Shown piece by piece: positions 1 through 7,889 of a DNA stretch of 38,769 nt. The number at the start of each line of letters is the position of its first letter. The stretch's first letter is position 1. Both the position numbers and the translations under genes were made by a program. Source of the DNA: an uncultured Lachnospiraceae bacterium (GTDB taxonomy: Bacteria; Bacillota; Clostridia; Lachnospirales; Lachnospiraceae); NCBI GenBank assembly GCA_946491665.1, contig CAMLYL010000020.1:1-38769 (forward strand), read 5' to 3'. The notes beneath the pieces are model-generated. The model saw only the letters and a program-made list of their open reading frames with translations. It was not told where the DNA came from and searched no databases.

Positions 1-187
1 TATTTCGCATACCAATGCAGGAAAGAAGGATAATGCCACGCCCTTGTTTGACTGGGGAAAATATTATGAGAAAGATGGAAAAATAATGATGCCAGTTTCC
101 GTGCAGGCTCATCACTCGTTTGTGGATGGAATCCATATCGGGAAGTTTGTAGAAGAACTGCAGAGTTATCTGGCGGGTTTTATGTGA
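1..187 (+). CDS. Chloramphenicol acetyltransferase (CAT), C-terminal part only
   Basis: The reading frame that enters at base 2 and stops at the TGA at 185-187 encodes 61 residues. They contain the CAT catalytic motif HHSFVDG followed by a short helix ending EELQSYLAGFM. In classical trimeric CATs the second His of HHxxxDG is the general base that transfers acetyl from acetyl-CoA to chloramphenicol. The segment before it (PVSVQAHH) also fits the family. The start lies outside the window, so intactness of the gene cannot be judged. It could also be one of the CAT-like proteins of Clostridia that do not confer resistance. Confidence 0.85.
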   Translation, partial: ISHTNAGKKDNATPLFDWGKYYEKDGKIMMPVSVQAHHSFVDGIHIGKFVEELQSYLAGFM

Positions 188-260
188 GGATCCCATCTCC
201 ATCTTAAGAAGGCAGAGGGGAAAAGGAAACTTGTAATATATGAACGATAAGGGGGATCTG

Positions 261-712
261 ATGGCAAAACAGGTGATCCACATATTCGGGGCATCCGGAG
301 CGGGGACTTCTACGCTCGGAAAGTATATCAGTGATCAGTTGGGACTCTTTTTTATGGATACCGATGATTATTTCTGGGAAGAAACCAATCCTCCCTATAT
401 GCTTAAGAGGGAGCGTTCTGACAGAATTAAGCTGATGAAAAATGATATTGAAAAACATGAGAACATCGTTATCAGTGGTTCTCTTGTGGATTGGGTGCAC
501 GGATTGACATAGGTGGGGATATGTATGAGAATCATCATGATTTTATGGAATGGGCGGCAGCGTATGACTGCGGCGGTCTGGATATGCGGAGCAAACGAAA
601 ACATAACGAATGGCAGAAACAGCTTCGGTGTCCGCTGATTCTGGTGGACGGGAGTCTGTCAGTTGGGGAAAATTTTGATATTGTCTGGAGAAAGTTGCAG
701 GAAACAGAGTAA
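261..712 (+). pseudogene. P-loop nucleoside-kinase-like protein, broken by an internal deletion/frameshift
   Basis: The first part (from the ATG at 261, preceded by the ribosome site AAGGGGG) carries a Walker A motif, GASGAGTSTLG, then an MDTDDYFW motif, and reaches VISGSLVDW. Here the frame runs into TAG at 510-512. The natural continuation (GARIDIGGDMYENHHDF onward) is in another frame and runs to the TAA at 710-712. Homologues I know of this adenylate-kinase-like AAA family have a contiguous stretch of a few tens of residues between these blocks. The gap therefore looks like an out-of-frame internal deletion with its join near base 490-495. The C-terminal block has no evident start of its own. 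It is probably non-functional. A start at 240 is possible but has no good ribosome site. Confidence 0.7.
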
Positions 713-774
713 AGTTCTCTGCATAGAAAGTAAAATAACACTCATGAAATACCCAAAAAAGAAAGGAACTTTGT

Positions 775-1461
775 ATGGATTTATTACAGGCGATGAGGGA
801 ACGGCATTCGGTCCGTTCCTACACGGAACAGCCGATTGAAGGGAAAATAAAAGAGGATCTGGCTGCATTTGTGGAGCAGTGCAGCAGGGAGAGCGGCCTG
901 CATCTGCAGCTTGTTCTGGATGAACCAAATGCTTTTCAGAGTCTTCTGGCCCATTATGGAAAATTTTCGGGCGTCCGGAACTATATCGTTCTGGCGGGGC
1001 GGAAAGGGGACGATCTGGATGAAAAATGCGGTTATTATGGAGAAAAAATTGTCCTTTACGCCCAGACACTGGGACTGAATACCTGCTGGGTGGCGTTGAC
1101 CTACAGCAAACGCAAAGTAAAAATCCAGTTGGAAAAGGGAGAGAAGCTGTGTCTGGTGATTGCCGTTGGTTACGGGACAACGGCCGGTGTTCCTCACAAA
1201 TCAAAATCCAGAGAACAGGTAATGCGTACACAGACAACGCCTCCCGAATGGTTTCTGAAAGGGATTGATGCGGCGCTGCTGGCTCCTACGGCCATGAACC
1301 AGCAGAAATTTGTTTTTTCTCTGGATGGAAATGTTGTGAGGGCAGAAGCGGGAACCGGATTTTACAGTAAGATTGATCTGGGGATTGCAAAATATCATTT
1401 TGAACTGGGAGCCGGAGGACAGGAAAATGAAGATCAGAAAATATCAGTCTTCAGACTGTAA
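775..1461 (+). CDS. Nitroreductase family protein (TM1586-like)
   Basis: A 228-residue protein beginning MDLLQAMRERHSVRSY, the classic nitroreductase N-terminus in which Arg residues bind FMN phosphate. The later GLNTCWVAL and LLAPTAMNQQ blocks match the putative-nitroreductase family whose two halves form one FMN-binding fold. The family reduces nitro-aromatics, quinones or flavins with NAD(P)H in the cytoplasm; the substrate here is unknown. The start has the ribosome site AAAGGAA upstream. The 3' end overlaps the following GNAT gene by 35 bases, so the two are probably translationally coupled in one operon with the ATPase and methyltransferase that follow. Confidence 0.85.
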   Translation: MDLLQAMRERHSVRSYTEQPIEGKIKEDLAAFVEQCSRESGLHLQLVLDEPNAFQSLLAHYGKFSGVRNYIVLAGRKGDDLDEKCGYYGEKIVLYAQTLGLNTCWVALTYSKRKVKIQLEKGEKLCLVIAVGYGTTAGVPHKSKSREQVMRTQTTPPEWFLKGIDAALLAPTAMNQQKFVFSLDGNVVRAEAGTGFYSKIDLGIAKYHFELGAGGQENEDQKISVFRL

Positions 1462-1876
1462 AGAGATCACAGAGTTATTTTATAATACGATTCATACAGT
1501 GAATACGCGGGATTATACAAAAGAGCAGGTGGATGTCTGGGCGCCGGAAGAGCCGGATCTGGATAAATGGAATGAATCGCTGCTTGCCCACTGCAGTATT
1601 GTTGCGACAGAGGATAACAGGATAGTGGGGTTCGGGGATATAGATGAAACTGGTTATCTGGACCGCCTGTTTGTACACAGGGATTATCAGAGACAGGGAA
1701 TTGCGTCTGCTCTCTGTGACCAGCTGGAGCAGGCCGTTCCTGGCAGAATTTTTGTCCATGCTTCCATTACTGCCAGGCCCTTCTTTGAGAGCAGGGGATA
1801 CCGCGTGGTGAAACAGCAGCAGGTGGAACGGAAAGGGATTTTTCTTACTAATTTTGTGATGGAGAAACTGCGATAA
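1427..1876 (+). CDS. GNAT family N-acetyltransferase
   Basis: A 149-residue single-domain GNAT protein. Motif A, which binds the acetyl-CoA pyrophosphate, is at residues 84-92 (HRDYQRQGI), and the C-terminal FFESRGYRVV segment is the usual motif B ending. The start at 1427 is chosen over an upstream in-frame codon because GGAGGA lies about 8 bases ahead and the protein then begins MKIRKY, typical of the family. It overlaps the end of the nitroreductase gene, and its stop shares one base with the next start (TAATG). This indicates an operon of tightly packed genes. The acceptor substrate cannot be told from sequence; YafP-like relatives are mostly uncharacterised. Confidence 0.85.
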   Translation: MKIRKYQSSDCKEITELFYNTIHTVNTRDYTKEQVDVWAPEEPDLDKWNESLLAHCSIVATEDNRIVGFGDIDETGYLDRLFVHRDYQRQGIASALCDQLEQAVPGRIFVHASITARPFFESRGYRVVKQQQVERKGIFLTNFVMEKLR

Positions 1877-2595
1877 TGTATATACGTTCTTTTTCAATTG
1901 ACTGGAGCGGGGAAATCGGTCGTTCCTATGTGGCGGACATTGAGGCCATCCGTGCCCTGGATTCCTTTACTTTCCAGAAAAATATTACATTTTTTGCCGG
2001 AGAAAACGGATCCGGAAAATCGACGCTGCTGGAGGCGCTGGCGATTGCCTGCGGGCTGAATCCCGAAGGCGGAACTGCCAATTATAATTTCAGCACCTAT
2101 GACGATTATTCGGAACTGGGGTCCGCAATCACACTTTGCAGAGGAATTCCCAGGCCGGAATGGAGTTATTTTCTCCGGGCCGAGAGTTTCTATAATGTTG
2201 CTTCTGCTGCAGTGCGCGAATACAATCTGACGGATTATCATGCCAGATCACATGGAGAAAGCTTTCTGGAATTTATCCAGAGTGTGGATGCACCGGGACT
2301 GTATTTCATGGATGAGCCGGAGGCGGCGCTTTCTCCCCAGCGTCAGCTGACGTTACTGATTTATCTGGTGAGGATGGCGCAGCGGGGCTCCCAGTTTATT
2401 ATCGCCACCCATTCGCCAATCCTGTTGGGAACTCCGGGTGCGGATATTTATTCCTTTGATGACGGCCGGGTGAGGAAAGTCTCTTATGAGGAGACTGACA
2501 GTTATCAGATTACGAAAATGTTTATTGAAAACCGGAGTTATCTGCTGGAACGGCTGCTCCGGGATGAGGAAGAGTCGGAAAATGAAAGCTTTTGA
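1876..2595 (+). CDS. COG3910-type ABC-fold ATPase
   Basis: A 239-residue ATPase with an SMC/ABC-like head but no membrane or coiled-coil part. Walker A is GENGSGKST (residues 42-50), the signature-like loop is SHGES (125-129), Walker B is YFMDEPEAALS (143-153) and the switch His is H179 in IATHSP. Such small stand-alone ATPases (predicted ATPase, COG3910) are common in Firmicutes, and their substrates or partners are not established. It starts within the stop codon of the GNAT gene and overlaps the methyltransferase start by 14 bases, so it sits in the middle of a coupled cluster. A role in DNA or RNA maintenance is possible but is only inference from fold. Confidence 0.85.
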   Translation: MYIRSFSIDWSGEIGRSYVADIEAIRALDSFTFQKNITFFAGENGSGKSTLLEALAIACGLNPEGGTANYNFSTYDDYSELGSAITLCRGIPRPEWSYFLRAESFYNVASAAVREYNLTDYHARSHGESFLEFIQSVDAPGLYFMDEPEAALSPQRQLTLLIYLVRMAQRGSQFIIATHSPILLGTPGADIYSFDDGRVRKVSYEETDSYQITKMFIENRSYLLERLLRDEEESENESF

Positions 2596-3364
2596 ATTTG
2601 ACGGAGAAAAATATAAGAAGGCTTCGAAGCATCAGAGAGAGTGGGGAAACAGTCTGATTGCGGAGATATCTTTGAAAGGAAATGAATCCATCCTGGATCT
2701 GGGCTGCGGAGACGGCGGACTGACAGAGCAGATGGCATGTCTTGTGCCGGATGGAAAGGTTCTTGGAATAGATGCCTCTGGAGGGATGATTGAAACAGCC
2801 CGGAAGAGAGTGCGGAACAATCTGGAGTTTGTTCATATGGATATCAACGAGATTGATTTTCAGAATCAGTTTGATGTCATTTTTTCCAATGCGGCCCTGC
2901 ACTGGGTAAAGGATCACAGGAGGCTTTTAGATCATGCTTTTTTTGCATTGAGGAAAGGCGGGATTATCGCGTGGGACTTTGGCGGCGATGGAAACTGTGC
3001 CAATTTTTATGGAGTGATCCGGAAGATGATCCAGTCGGAAAAATACAAAAAGTATTTTATGGATTTTGAATGGCCCTGGTATATGCCGTCAAAGGCAGAA
3101 TATGAAAAGCTGATTGCTGCCAGCGGGTTCAGCGATTATACGATTACTGAGGTCAACCGGGACAGATATTTTGCAGATGCGGATGAGATCATAAAATGGA
3201 TCGATCAGCCCAGCATCGTACCATTTCTCCGGGAGGTTCCGGATGAAGTGAAACCGGAGTTTCGGGAAGCTGTCATCCAGGCAATGCTGGAGAAAACATT
3301 GCAGCCGGATGGCACCTGCTTTGAAACCTTCCGGCGGATTCATGTGACAGCCAGGAAAATATAA
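2582..3364 (+). CDS. Class I SAM-dependent methyltransferase (trans-aconitate methyltransferase-like)
   Basis: A 260-residue Rossmann-fold methyltransferase. Motif I (LDLGCGDG, residues 38-45) binds S-adenosylmethionine. The acidic loop GIDAS follows, and the FDVIFSNAALHWV block is typical of the trans-aconitate 2-methyltransferase (Tam) branch. The start at 2582 is used because the sequence from there matches family N-termini and a GAGGAAGAG ribosome site precedes it; this start overlaps the ATPase gene by 14 bases. The physiological substrate is unknown, since Tam-like proteins also include small-molecule O-methyltransferases. A short relic of the 3' end of a second, related gene lies at about 4565-4618. 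Confidence 0.85.
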   Translation: MKAFEFDGEKYKKASKHQREWGNSLIAEISLKGNESILDLGCGDGGLTEQMACLVPDGKVLGIDASGGMIETARKRVRNNLEFVHMDINEIDFQNQFDVIFSNAALHWVKDHRRLLDHAFFALRKGGIIAWDFGGDGNCANFYGVIRKMIQSEKYKKYFMDFEWPWYMPSKAEYEKLIAASGFSDYTITEVNRDRYFADADEIIKWIDQPSIVPFLREVPDEVKPEFREAVIQAMLEKTLQPDGTCFETFRRIHVTARKI

Positions 3365-3386
3365 ATTATTGCAGGTGAGAGTGCCA

Positions 3387-3863
3387 ATGAGGAAATTATA
3401 TTTAGATATGAATAAGCTGGCGGATGACTGCAGTGCGGTATTTGCAGTGGATACAGCAGGTACAGAATCAGAATTGATTCTGGCGGGAACAACTGTCTAT
3501 TCCATGCCTGTTTCTTGTCGGGATGCAGAATATCAGAAGTGGGCGGAGGAGTATGACATTCACTTCATATTCGATGATAATTATGTAACGGTTGATTTTT
3601 ACACAATTCCCCATATAGTGATCTTTGCAGCTGATGGGCAGAATGGATATCTTGCCGCAATTGGAGAGGATTGTGGTCCCGACAGCGATGCACCCATCTG
3701 TTATATTGACGGAAATAGAAACTGTTTTATGGCTGCGGGAAATTTTAAAGACTTGATGGATAAACGGATTGTGTGGAAGACACAGTTACAGCCCTGTGAT
3801 AAGGTTCTGCTTTTCCGGTCAAAGAAGGAAGCACAGGGAAAATATGATGTTTTTGATGCATAG
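3387..3863 (+). CDS. Unknown protein, 158 residues
   Basis: I do not recognise this protein. From the ATG at 3387 (ribosome site AGGTGAGA) it is an acidic soluble protein without signal peptide or membrane segment. It has several aromatic beta-strand-like stretches (HFIFDDNYVTVDFY, HIVIFAADGQNGYL) and scattered cysteines. The general look resembles small cytoplasmic immunity or SUKH-like proteins, but no diagnostic motif supports that. It follows the methyltransferase by about 22 bases and may be the last gene of that operon. The downstream pair has its own promoter. Confidence 0.6.
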   Translation: MRKLYLDMNKLADDCSAVFAVDTAGTESELILAGTTVYSMPVSCRDAEYQKWAEEYDIHFIFDDNYVTVDFYTIPHIVIFAADGQNGYLAAIGEDCGPDSDAPICYIDGNRNCFMAAGNFKDLMDKRIVWKTQLQPCDKVLLFRSKKEAQGKYDVFDA

Positions 3864-3921
3864 AAATTGGATGGAGAAGGAAAAACACCTATCCTGCTGG
3901 AAAAATTATCGTACCATTTGC

Positions 3922-3950
3922 TTGATACGGTGTTAAGTTCTGAATATAAT
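3922..3950 (+). promoter_or_regulatory. Sigma-A promoter of the DUF4160 pair
   Basis: TTGATA at 3922-3927 and a perfect TATAAT at 3945-3950 are separated by 17 bases, an excellent vegetative promoter. It lies about 80 bases before the small gene pair. The stretch around it (about 33 bases) is nearly the same as the promoter at 13670-13698. Confidence 0.75.
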
Positions 3951-4029
3951 AAATGAAAAGAGTAATATTTAATAAGTTGGATTCTGCAATGAATACCTGT
4001 ATGGCCATTCGGCCAGGAAAGAGGTTAGT

Positions 4030-4302
4030 ATGATGTATCCGTTTATGACATTAAATGATGAAACAGAAATTGTTCATTCTGATATGCAGGATGATGGGCG
4101 GGTGAGAGTTTATATTGAGAAACCGGATGAAAAGTATGGTTTCAGACATGCAGTGTGCTGGCTGCCAAAATATGAATGGGAAGATATTTTTCATTTTTCA
4201 AAAAGTGAAATTGCTCAATATGAAGAACTTTTAAGATCCACGGCTCATCTGATTATAGAATTTTCCAAAGAGGGAGGATTTGAAAATGCCTCAAATCTTT
4301 AG
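4030..4302 (+). CDS. Small protein paired with a DUF4160 protein (putative antitoxin-like partner)
   Basis: A 90-residue acidic cytoplasmic protein. The central RVRVYIEKPDEKYGFRHA stretch and the C-terminal AHLIIEFSKEGGFENA resemble proteins that I recall being encoded directly before DUF4160 genes. Its stop overlaps the start of the next gene by 17 bases, as expected for a coupled two-gene module. The start at 4030 has GAAAGAGG a few bases upstream; the next codon is also ATG. A role as antitoxin is an inference from the arrangement (DUF2442/DUF4160-type pairs are often listed as putative toxin-antitoxin systems); no DNA-binding motif is visible. Confidence 0.65.
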   Translation: MMYPFMTLNDETEIVHSDMQDDGRVRVYIEKPDEKYGFRHAVCWLPKYEWEDIFHFSKSEIAQYEELLRSTAHLIIEFSKEGGFENASNL

Positions 4303-4564
4303 GATGGGAGAATACTGGATTTATTTCTGGACAAATGAGAATAGACCGCTGGAACCAATCCATGTTCATATTGCAAAGGGGAAGCCATCTGAAAATGCGA
4401 CTAAGGTATGGATTACGAGTGCAGGGAAGTCTCTGCTTTGCAATAACAATTCCAGGATTCCGTCCCATACATTACGTAATATTATGAGAATGATTGAAGC
4501 ACGGAGCTCCGATATCATACAGAAATGGTATACATATTTCGGTGAGATAAATTATTATTGCTAG
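4286..4564 (+). CDS. DUF4160 domain protein (putative toxin-like partner)
   Basis: A 92-residue protein beginning MPQIFRMGEYWIYFWTNEN and continuing PIHVHIAKGK, which is the characteristic DUF4160 pattern (PF13711). The segment covers nearly the whole domain. It overlaps the previous small gene and has a good AGGGAGGA site 6-7 bases before the ATG at 4286; an upstream TTG at 4280 is less likely. DUF4160 proteins occur next to DUF2442 or similar proteins and are predicted, not proven, to form toxin-antitoxin modules. The C-terminal half (residues 45-92) is longer than the minimal domain and has no known motif. Confidence 0.75.
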   Translation: MPQIFRMGEYWIYFWTNENRPLEPIHVHIAKGKPSENATKVWITSAGKSLLCNNNSRIPSHTLRNIMRMIEARSSDIIQKWYTYFGEINYYC

Positions 4565-4618
4565 TTTGCGGACGACACCGGTTTTGCAACCTTCCGGCGG
4601 ATTCATGTAAATAGGAGG
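4565..4618 (+). pseudogene. Relic of the 3' end of a second methyltransferase gene
   Basis: Translated from 4571, this stretch reads DDTGFATFRRIHVNRR, which parallels the end of the methyltransferase at 2582-3364 (DGTCFETFRRIHVTARK). At DNA level 4588-4608 is identical to 3325-3345 over 21 bases. No methyltransferase sequence precedes it; it directly abuts the stop of the DUF4160 gene. It looks like the leftover tail of a related gene whose body was replaced or deleted. Confidence 0.65.
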
Positions 4619-4686
4619 AAAGATTCGTGGATATCTGGATGACATCATCTTATGTGTAATTGTTTACTACGATACAGGAGGCATAG

Positions 4687-5316
4687 ATGATGAATATATA
4701 TTATATAGGAGGATCGCCCTGCAGCGGGAAAAGTACAGTGGCTGAAATCCTTTCAGAACAATATGATCTGTACTATTTTAAAGTAGATGACTTTCTTGAT
4801 TCATATACGAAGCAGGGAGCCTTAAAAGGATATCCGGTTTGCAGGAAACAGGTGGAGCTGACTCCGGATCAGATCTGGATGCGGGATCCCGTACTCCAGT
4901 GCAGAGAGGAATTGATATATTATGAGGAAGTATTTGAATTTATTGAAAGGGATCTGGAGCAGATAAAAAATGTAAACGGGGTTATTACAGAGGGCGCAGC
5001 GTATGTTCCCGGGTTGATAAGGGATGCACAGATTCCGGAGAACAGATATTTATCCATAACGCCGACAAAAGAATTCCAGCTTTTTCATTTCAGAAAGAGG
5101 ACGTTTGTTCCATATATACTGCGAGGATGCAGTAATATGGAAAGGGCTTTTGATAACTGGATGGAAAGGGATATTCTGTTTGCCGGAGAGGTGCGGAAAC
5201 AATGCGGAGAAACAGGGTACACATCTGTGATCAATGATGGAAGCATGGAAATTGCCGGGCTGGCTGATCTGGTTGCAACTCATTTTGGGTTGGTATCATG
5301 GAAAAAATTGGTATGA
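4687..5316 (+). CDS. P-loop kinase-like protein
   Basis: A 209-residue soluble protein. Its N-terminal IYYIGGSPCSGKST (Walker A, residues 8-17) is followed by an adenylate- or shikimate-kinase-like KVDDFLD segment (residues 36-42) and the EGAAYVPGLI block, where GVITEG forms the Walker-B-like strand. The family phosphorylates small molecules or nucleotides; the substrate is not known here. The AGGAGG site lies about 5 bases before the start. The last residues overlap, in another frame, the GNAT fragment starting at 5298. The original C-terminus may therefore have been altered by the rearrangement that brought that fragment in. Confidence 0.75.
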   Translation: MMNIYYIGGSPCSGKSTVAEILSEQYDLYYFKVDDFLDSYTKQGALKGYPVCRKQVELTPDQIWMRDPVLQCREELIYYEEVFEFIERDLEQIKNVNGVITEGAAYVPGLIRDAQIPENRYLSITPTKEFQLFHFRKRTFVPYILRGCSNMERAFDNWMERDILFAGEVRKQCGETGYTSVINDGSMEIAGLADLVATHFGLVSWKKLV

Positions 5317-5444
5317 GGCGAGAGGTTCATTATGTGAAGTCCTATCGCGGAAATAGCGCCCTGCATCATCAGTGTTGTGACAAATATCAGTACGCGATTC
5401 TGAGAGAGGAATATTTTTCTTATGGAGACCATCTGAGGAAATAA
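5298..5444 (+). pseudogene. C-terminal fragment of a GNAT acetyltransferase
   Basis: The 48 codons starting at 5298 give MEKIGMRREVHYVKSY followed by QYAILREEYF. This is the typical end of RimJ/RimL-type GNAT proteins, where a line such as KIGMRREGHFV precedes YAILREEW. No acetyl-CoA motif A precedes it: upstream sequence is the kinase gene in another frame. It is most likely a truncated remnant left by recombination, although it could be translated as a short peptide. Confidence 0.6.
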
Positions 5445-5501
5445 GGCAGACGCAAAAAATCAAAATGTGTAAGACTGTTTTAGATGGATAATGTAAAATA
5501 T

Positions 5502-5568
5502 AATCCCTCATTATCTGTTTTTCATGGCAGAGTGAATTTCTGATTATAGAAACAGATAGTGGGGGATT
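5502..5568. terminator. Long inverted repeat between convergent genes
   Basis: The 19-base arms at 5502-5520 and 5550-5568 pair with two G-U wobbles across a 29-base loop. It sits in the 146-base gap between the GNAT fragment (plus) and the transporter (minus). It could terminate transcription from both sides, although a clear T-run after either arm is lacking. Confidence 0.45.
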
Positions 5569-5590
5569 CTCTATGTAAATGATTTCATTT

Positions 5591-6757
5591 TTATCTGATC
5601 GGAGCTTTCCTTGTCAGCAGCTCATGCATGATGATCATCAGAACCAGGATTAGCAGCAGGTAAAAAGGAAACAGCGCCGCCGAGATATGATTGGCAATCA
5701 GGCCGAACAGCGGCGGCATCAGACAGGAGCCCACATAGGCGCTTGCCATCTGTACACCGATAATGGCGAGAGAATTTTCGGCGCCAAAATGCCCGGGGGT
5801 TGAATGTATGATGCAGGGATAAATCGGCGCGCATCCAAAACCGACCAGTATCAGACCGATCAGAGACATGATTTCTGTTCCGGGTATTAACAAAACAGCA
5901 ATGCCAATGGCAATCAGAATCTGACCGAGACGGATCATCTGTGCGTCATTCAGTTTCATGGTAATAAAGCCGCTTAAAGCCCGGCCAACTGTAATTCCTA
6001 TGAAAAACATGCTGGCAAAGCTGGCTGCTGTTTCCGCAGCCATACCTTTGTACAGGGACAGATAACTGCTGGACCACAGGATGGCAGTCTGTTCCAGCGC
6101 ACAGTAACAGAAGAAACAGATCATAACTTCCTTTGCACCGGGAATCCGGATAATCTGTTTCAGGGAGAGAGCCTTATTCTGTTCAGCAGCAGATCCTGTC
6201 TGAGGAATGGTTCCTTTTTTCCACAGGGGCAGGCTGATAAAAAGGAGAACCGTCAGCACAATCTGAATAATTCCGATGTAGCGGTATCCGGCATTCCAGC
6301 CATTTCCATGGGAAAGGGCGTATCCCATAAAGTAAGGTCCCAGTGTGGCGCCGACGCCCCACATGCAGTGAAGCCAGCTCATATGCCAGCTCTTGTAATG
6401 AATGGCAACATAATTATTCAGTGCGGCGTCCACACTGCCGGCGCCCAGGCCGTAAGGAATGGCCCAGAGACACAGCATCCAGAAAGCGCCGGAAAAAGAA
6501 AAACCCAACAGCGCCAGTGCGGTCATTGCCACACTGATAGCGGTTACTTTTCCGGTTCCCAGCCGGCGGGTCAGTCTGTCGCTCATAAGACTGGAAACAA
6601 TCGTTCCGGCTGCAATAATCATGGATATGATTCCAGCATAGGAAACCGGCACGCCGAATCCGAGGTACATGGAAGGCCATGCGGAGCCCAGCAGTGAGTC
6701 CGGCAGGCCCAGATTGGTAAAGGCAGCATATATAATCGCTAAAAGAAGTTGAAACAT
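5591..6757 (-). CDS. MFS transporter, FucP-like sugar permease family
   Basis: A 388-residue membrane protein with about 12 hydrophobic segments. The N-terminal FTNLGLPDSLLGSAWP followed by a MSDRLTRRLGTGKV loop is the MFS signature between helices 2 and 3. The overall pattern resembles fucose-permease/COG0738-type symporters, which import sugars with protons. The start at 6757 is chosen because AGGGAGGA lies upstream and the protein begins with its first helix; the frame remains open further upstream but lacks a signal. It is divergent from an AraC regulator, which probably controls it. The substrate is unknown. Confidence 0.85.
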   Translation of the reverse strand: MFQLLLAIIYAAFTNLGLPDSLLGSAWPSMYLGFGVPVSYAGIISMIIAAGTIVSSLMSDRLTRRLGTGKVTAISVAMTALALLGFSFSGAFWMLCLWAIPYGLGAGSVDAALNNYVAIHYKSWHMSWLHCMWGVGATLGPYFMGYALSHGNGWNAGYRYIGIIQIVLTVLLFISLPLWKKGTIPQTGSAAEQNKALSLKQIIRIPGAKEVMICFFCYCALEQTAILWSSSYLSLYKGMAAETAASFASMFFIGITVGRALSGFITMKLNDAQMIRLGQILIAIGIAVLLIPGTEIMSLIGLILVGFGCAPIYPCIIHSTPGHFGAENSLAIIGVQMASAYVGSCLMPPLFGLIANHISAALFPFYLLLILVLMIIMHELLTRKAPIR

Positions 6758-6850
6758 ACAGTAAATTCCTCCCTGCATCAGATAAAATATTGATTTCGTT
6801 TTCAAAAAGAAAATCACAGGCTGCTTGACAGCAGTTACTACAGATTTATA

Positions 6851-6899
6851 ATTATATTGTTCCTGTATAAAAATTTCCATTGAAATATTGCACAATATT
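6851..6899 (-). promoter_or_regulatory. Divergent MFS/AraC control region with palindrome
   Basis: The 235-base gap between the transporter and the AraC gene contains a palindrome with arms AATATTG and CAATATT around a 2-base centre (6884-6899). It also contains a minus-strand TATAAT (6851-6856) lacking a good -35. This is the layout expected for an activator-dependent promoter. Binding by the adjacent AraC protein is an inference. Confidence 0.5.
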
Positions 6900-6992
6900 A
6901 TAACAATCCTGCGAGGCTGACCATGACAGGGCTCAATAGCAATCCGAGAATCCCGATTGTATTTCGAAAGTCCCGGTTTGTAAACGAAAGAG

Positions 6993-7862
6993 ATGACCAT
7001 GACAGTTATAAAAGAAGACTACTCAGAAAAAGTACAGTATGATGATCCCGATTATCCGGTGTACATCAGGCGGAGTTTCCTTTCCACATATCCTCACTAT
7101 GCAGCTCCCAGTCACTGGCATGAGGATATTGAGCTGATTGCCGTTCTGTCGGGGCAGATGAAGTATAGTGTAAATGGAGAGATTATTGATCTGAAAGAGG
7201 GAGAGGGAATTTTTGTGAATTCCAGGCAGATGCATTTCGGGTTTTCTGACACGAATGCGGAGTGTGAATTTTTATGTATCATTTTTCATCCCATGCTGCT
7301 TTGTATGACAACTGCTTATGAACGGGATTTTGTACTTCCTGTAATCCGTCACACAGGGCTGCCGTTTCTGCATCTGTGTCCGGAAAACGGATGGCAGAAG
7401 GAGATCTGGCAGCAGATCCGGTCAGTTTATCTATGCAGGGAAAAACCGGCAGCCCGGATGAGGATGGGGGCTGCCTTTCTGACAATCTGGAGTCTGATTT
7501 ACGAAAACATGTCTTTGCATGAAAAGCAGCAGCAGAAGCAGGACACCGATCTGGTGACCGTAAAGAACATGATCGGATTTATCCAGCAGAATTACACAGG
7601 CAGAGTATCGCTGGCGGAAATTGCTGCCTCCGGAATGGTAGGACAGAGCAAATGCTGCAAACTGTTTACGAAATATCTGGGAGAAACGCCTAATATGTAT
7701 CTGACCCGGTACAGGCTGAATAAAAGTATGATTCTGCTGAAAAATACCGATAAAACCGTCACGGAGATTGCCATAGAAACCGGGTTTGGCAGCGGCAGTT
7801 ATTACGCGGAAACCTTCCGGAAGTGGATCGGTAAAAGCCCAAGGGAATTCCGGGCCGGGTAA
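6993..7862 (+). CDS. AraC family transcriptional regulator with cupin sensor
   Basis: A 289-residue regulator. The N-terminal half has the cupin pattern (HWHEDIELIAVLSG, then NGEIIDLKEGEGIFVNSRQMH), which usually binds a sugar or other small effector. The last 100 residues hold two helix-turn-helix motifs; the second includes VTEIAIETGFGSGSYYAETF and KWIGKSPREFR, typical of AraC/XylS. ATG codons at 6993 and 6999 are both possible; the second has better spacing to GAAAGAG. It is divergent from the MFS transporter and probably regulates it, plus possibly itself. Confidence 0.9.
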   Translation: MTMTVIKEDYSEKVQYDDPDYPVYIRRSFLSTYPHYAAPSHWHEDIELIAVLSGQMKYSVNGEIIDLKEGEGIFVNSRQMHFGFSDTNAECEFLCIIFHPMLLCMTTAYERDFVLPVIRHTGLPFLHLCPENGWQKEIWQQIRSVYLCREKPAARMRMGAAFLTIWSLIYENMSLHEKQQQKQDTDLVTVKNMIGFIQQNYTGRVSLAEIAASGMVGQSKCCKLFTKYLGETPNMYLTRYRLNKSMILLKNTDKTVTEIAIETGFGSGSYYAETFRKWIGKSPREFRAG

Positions 7863-7889
7863 GACGCGGGATGGACTGGCTTATGGGTA

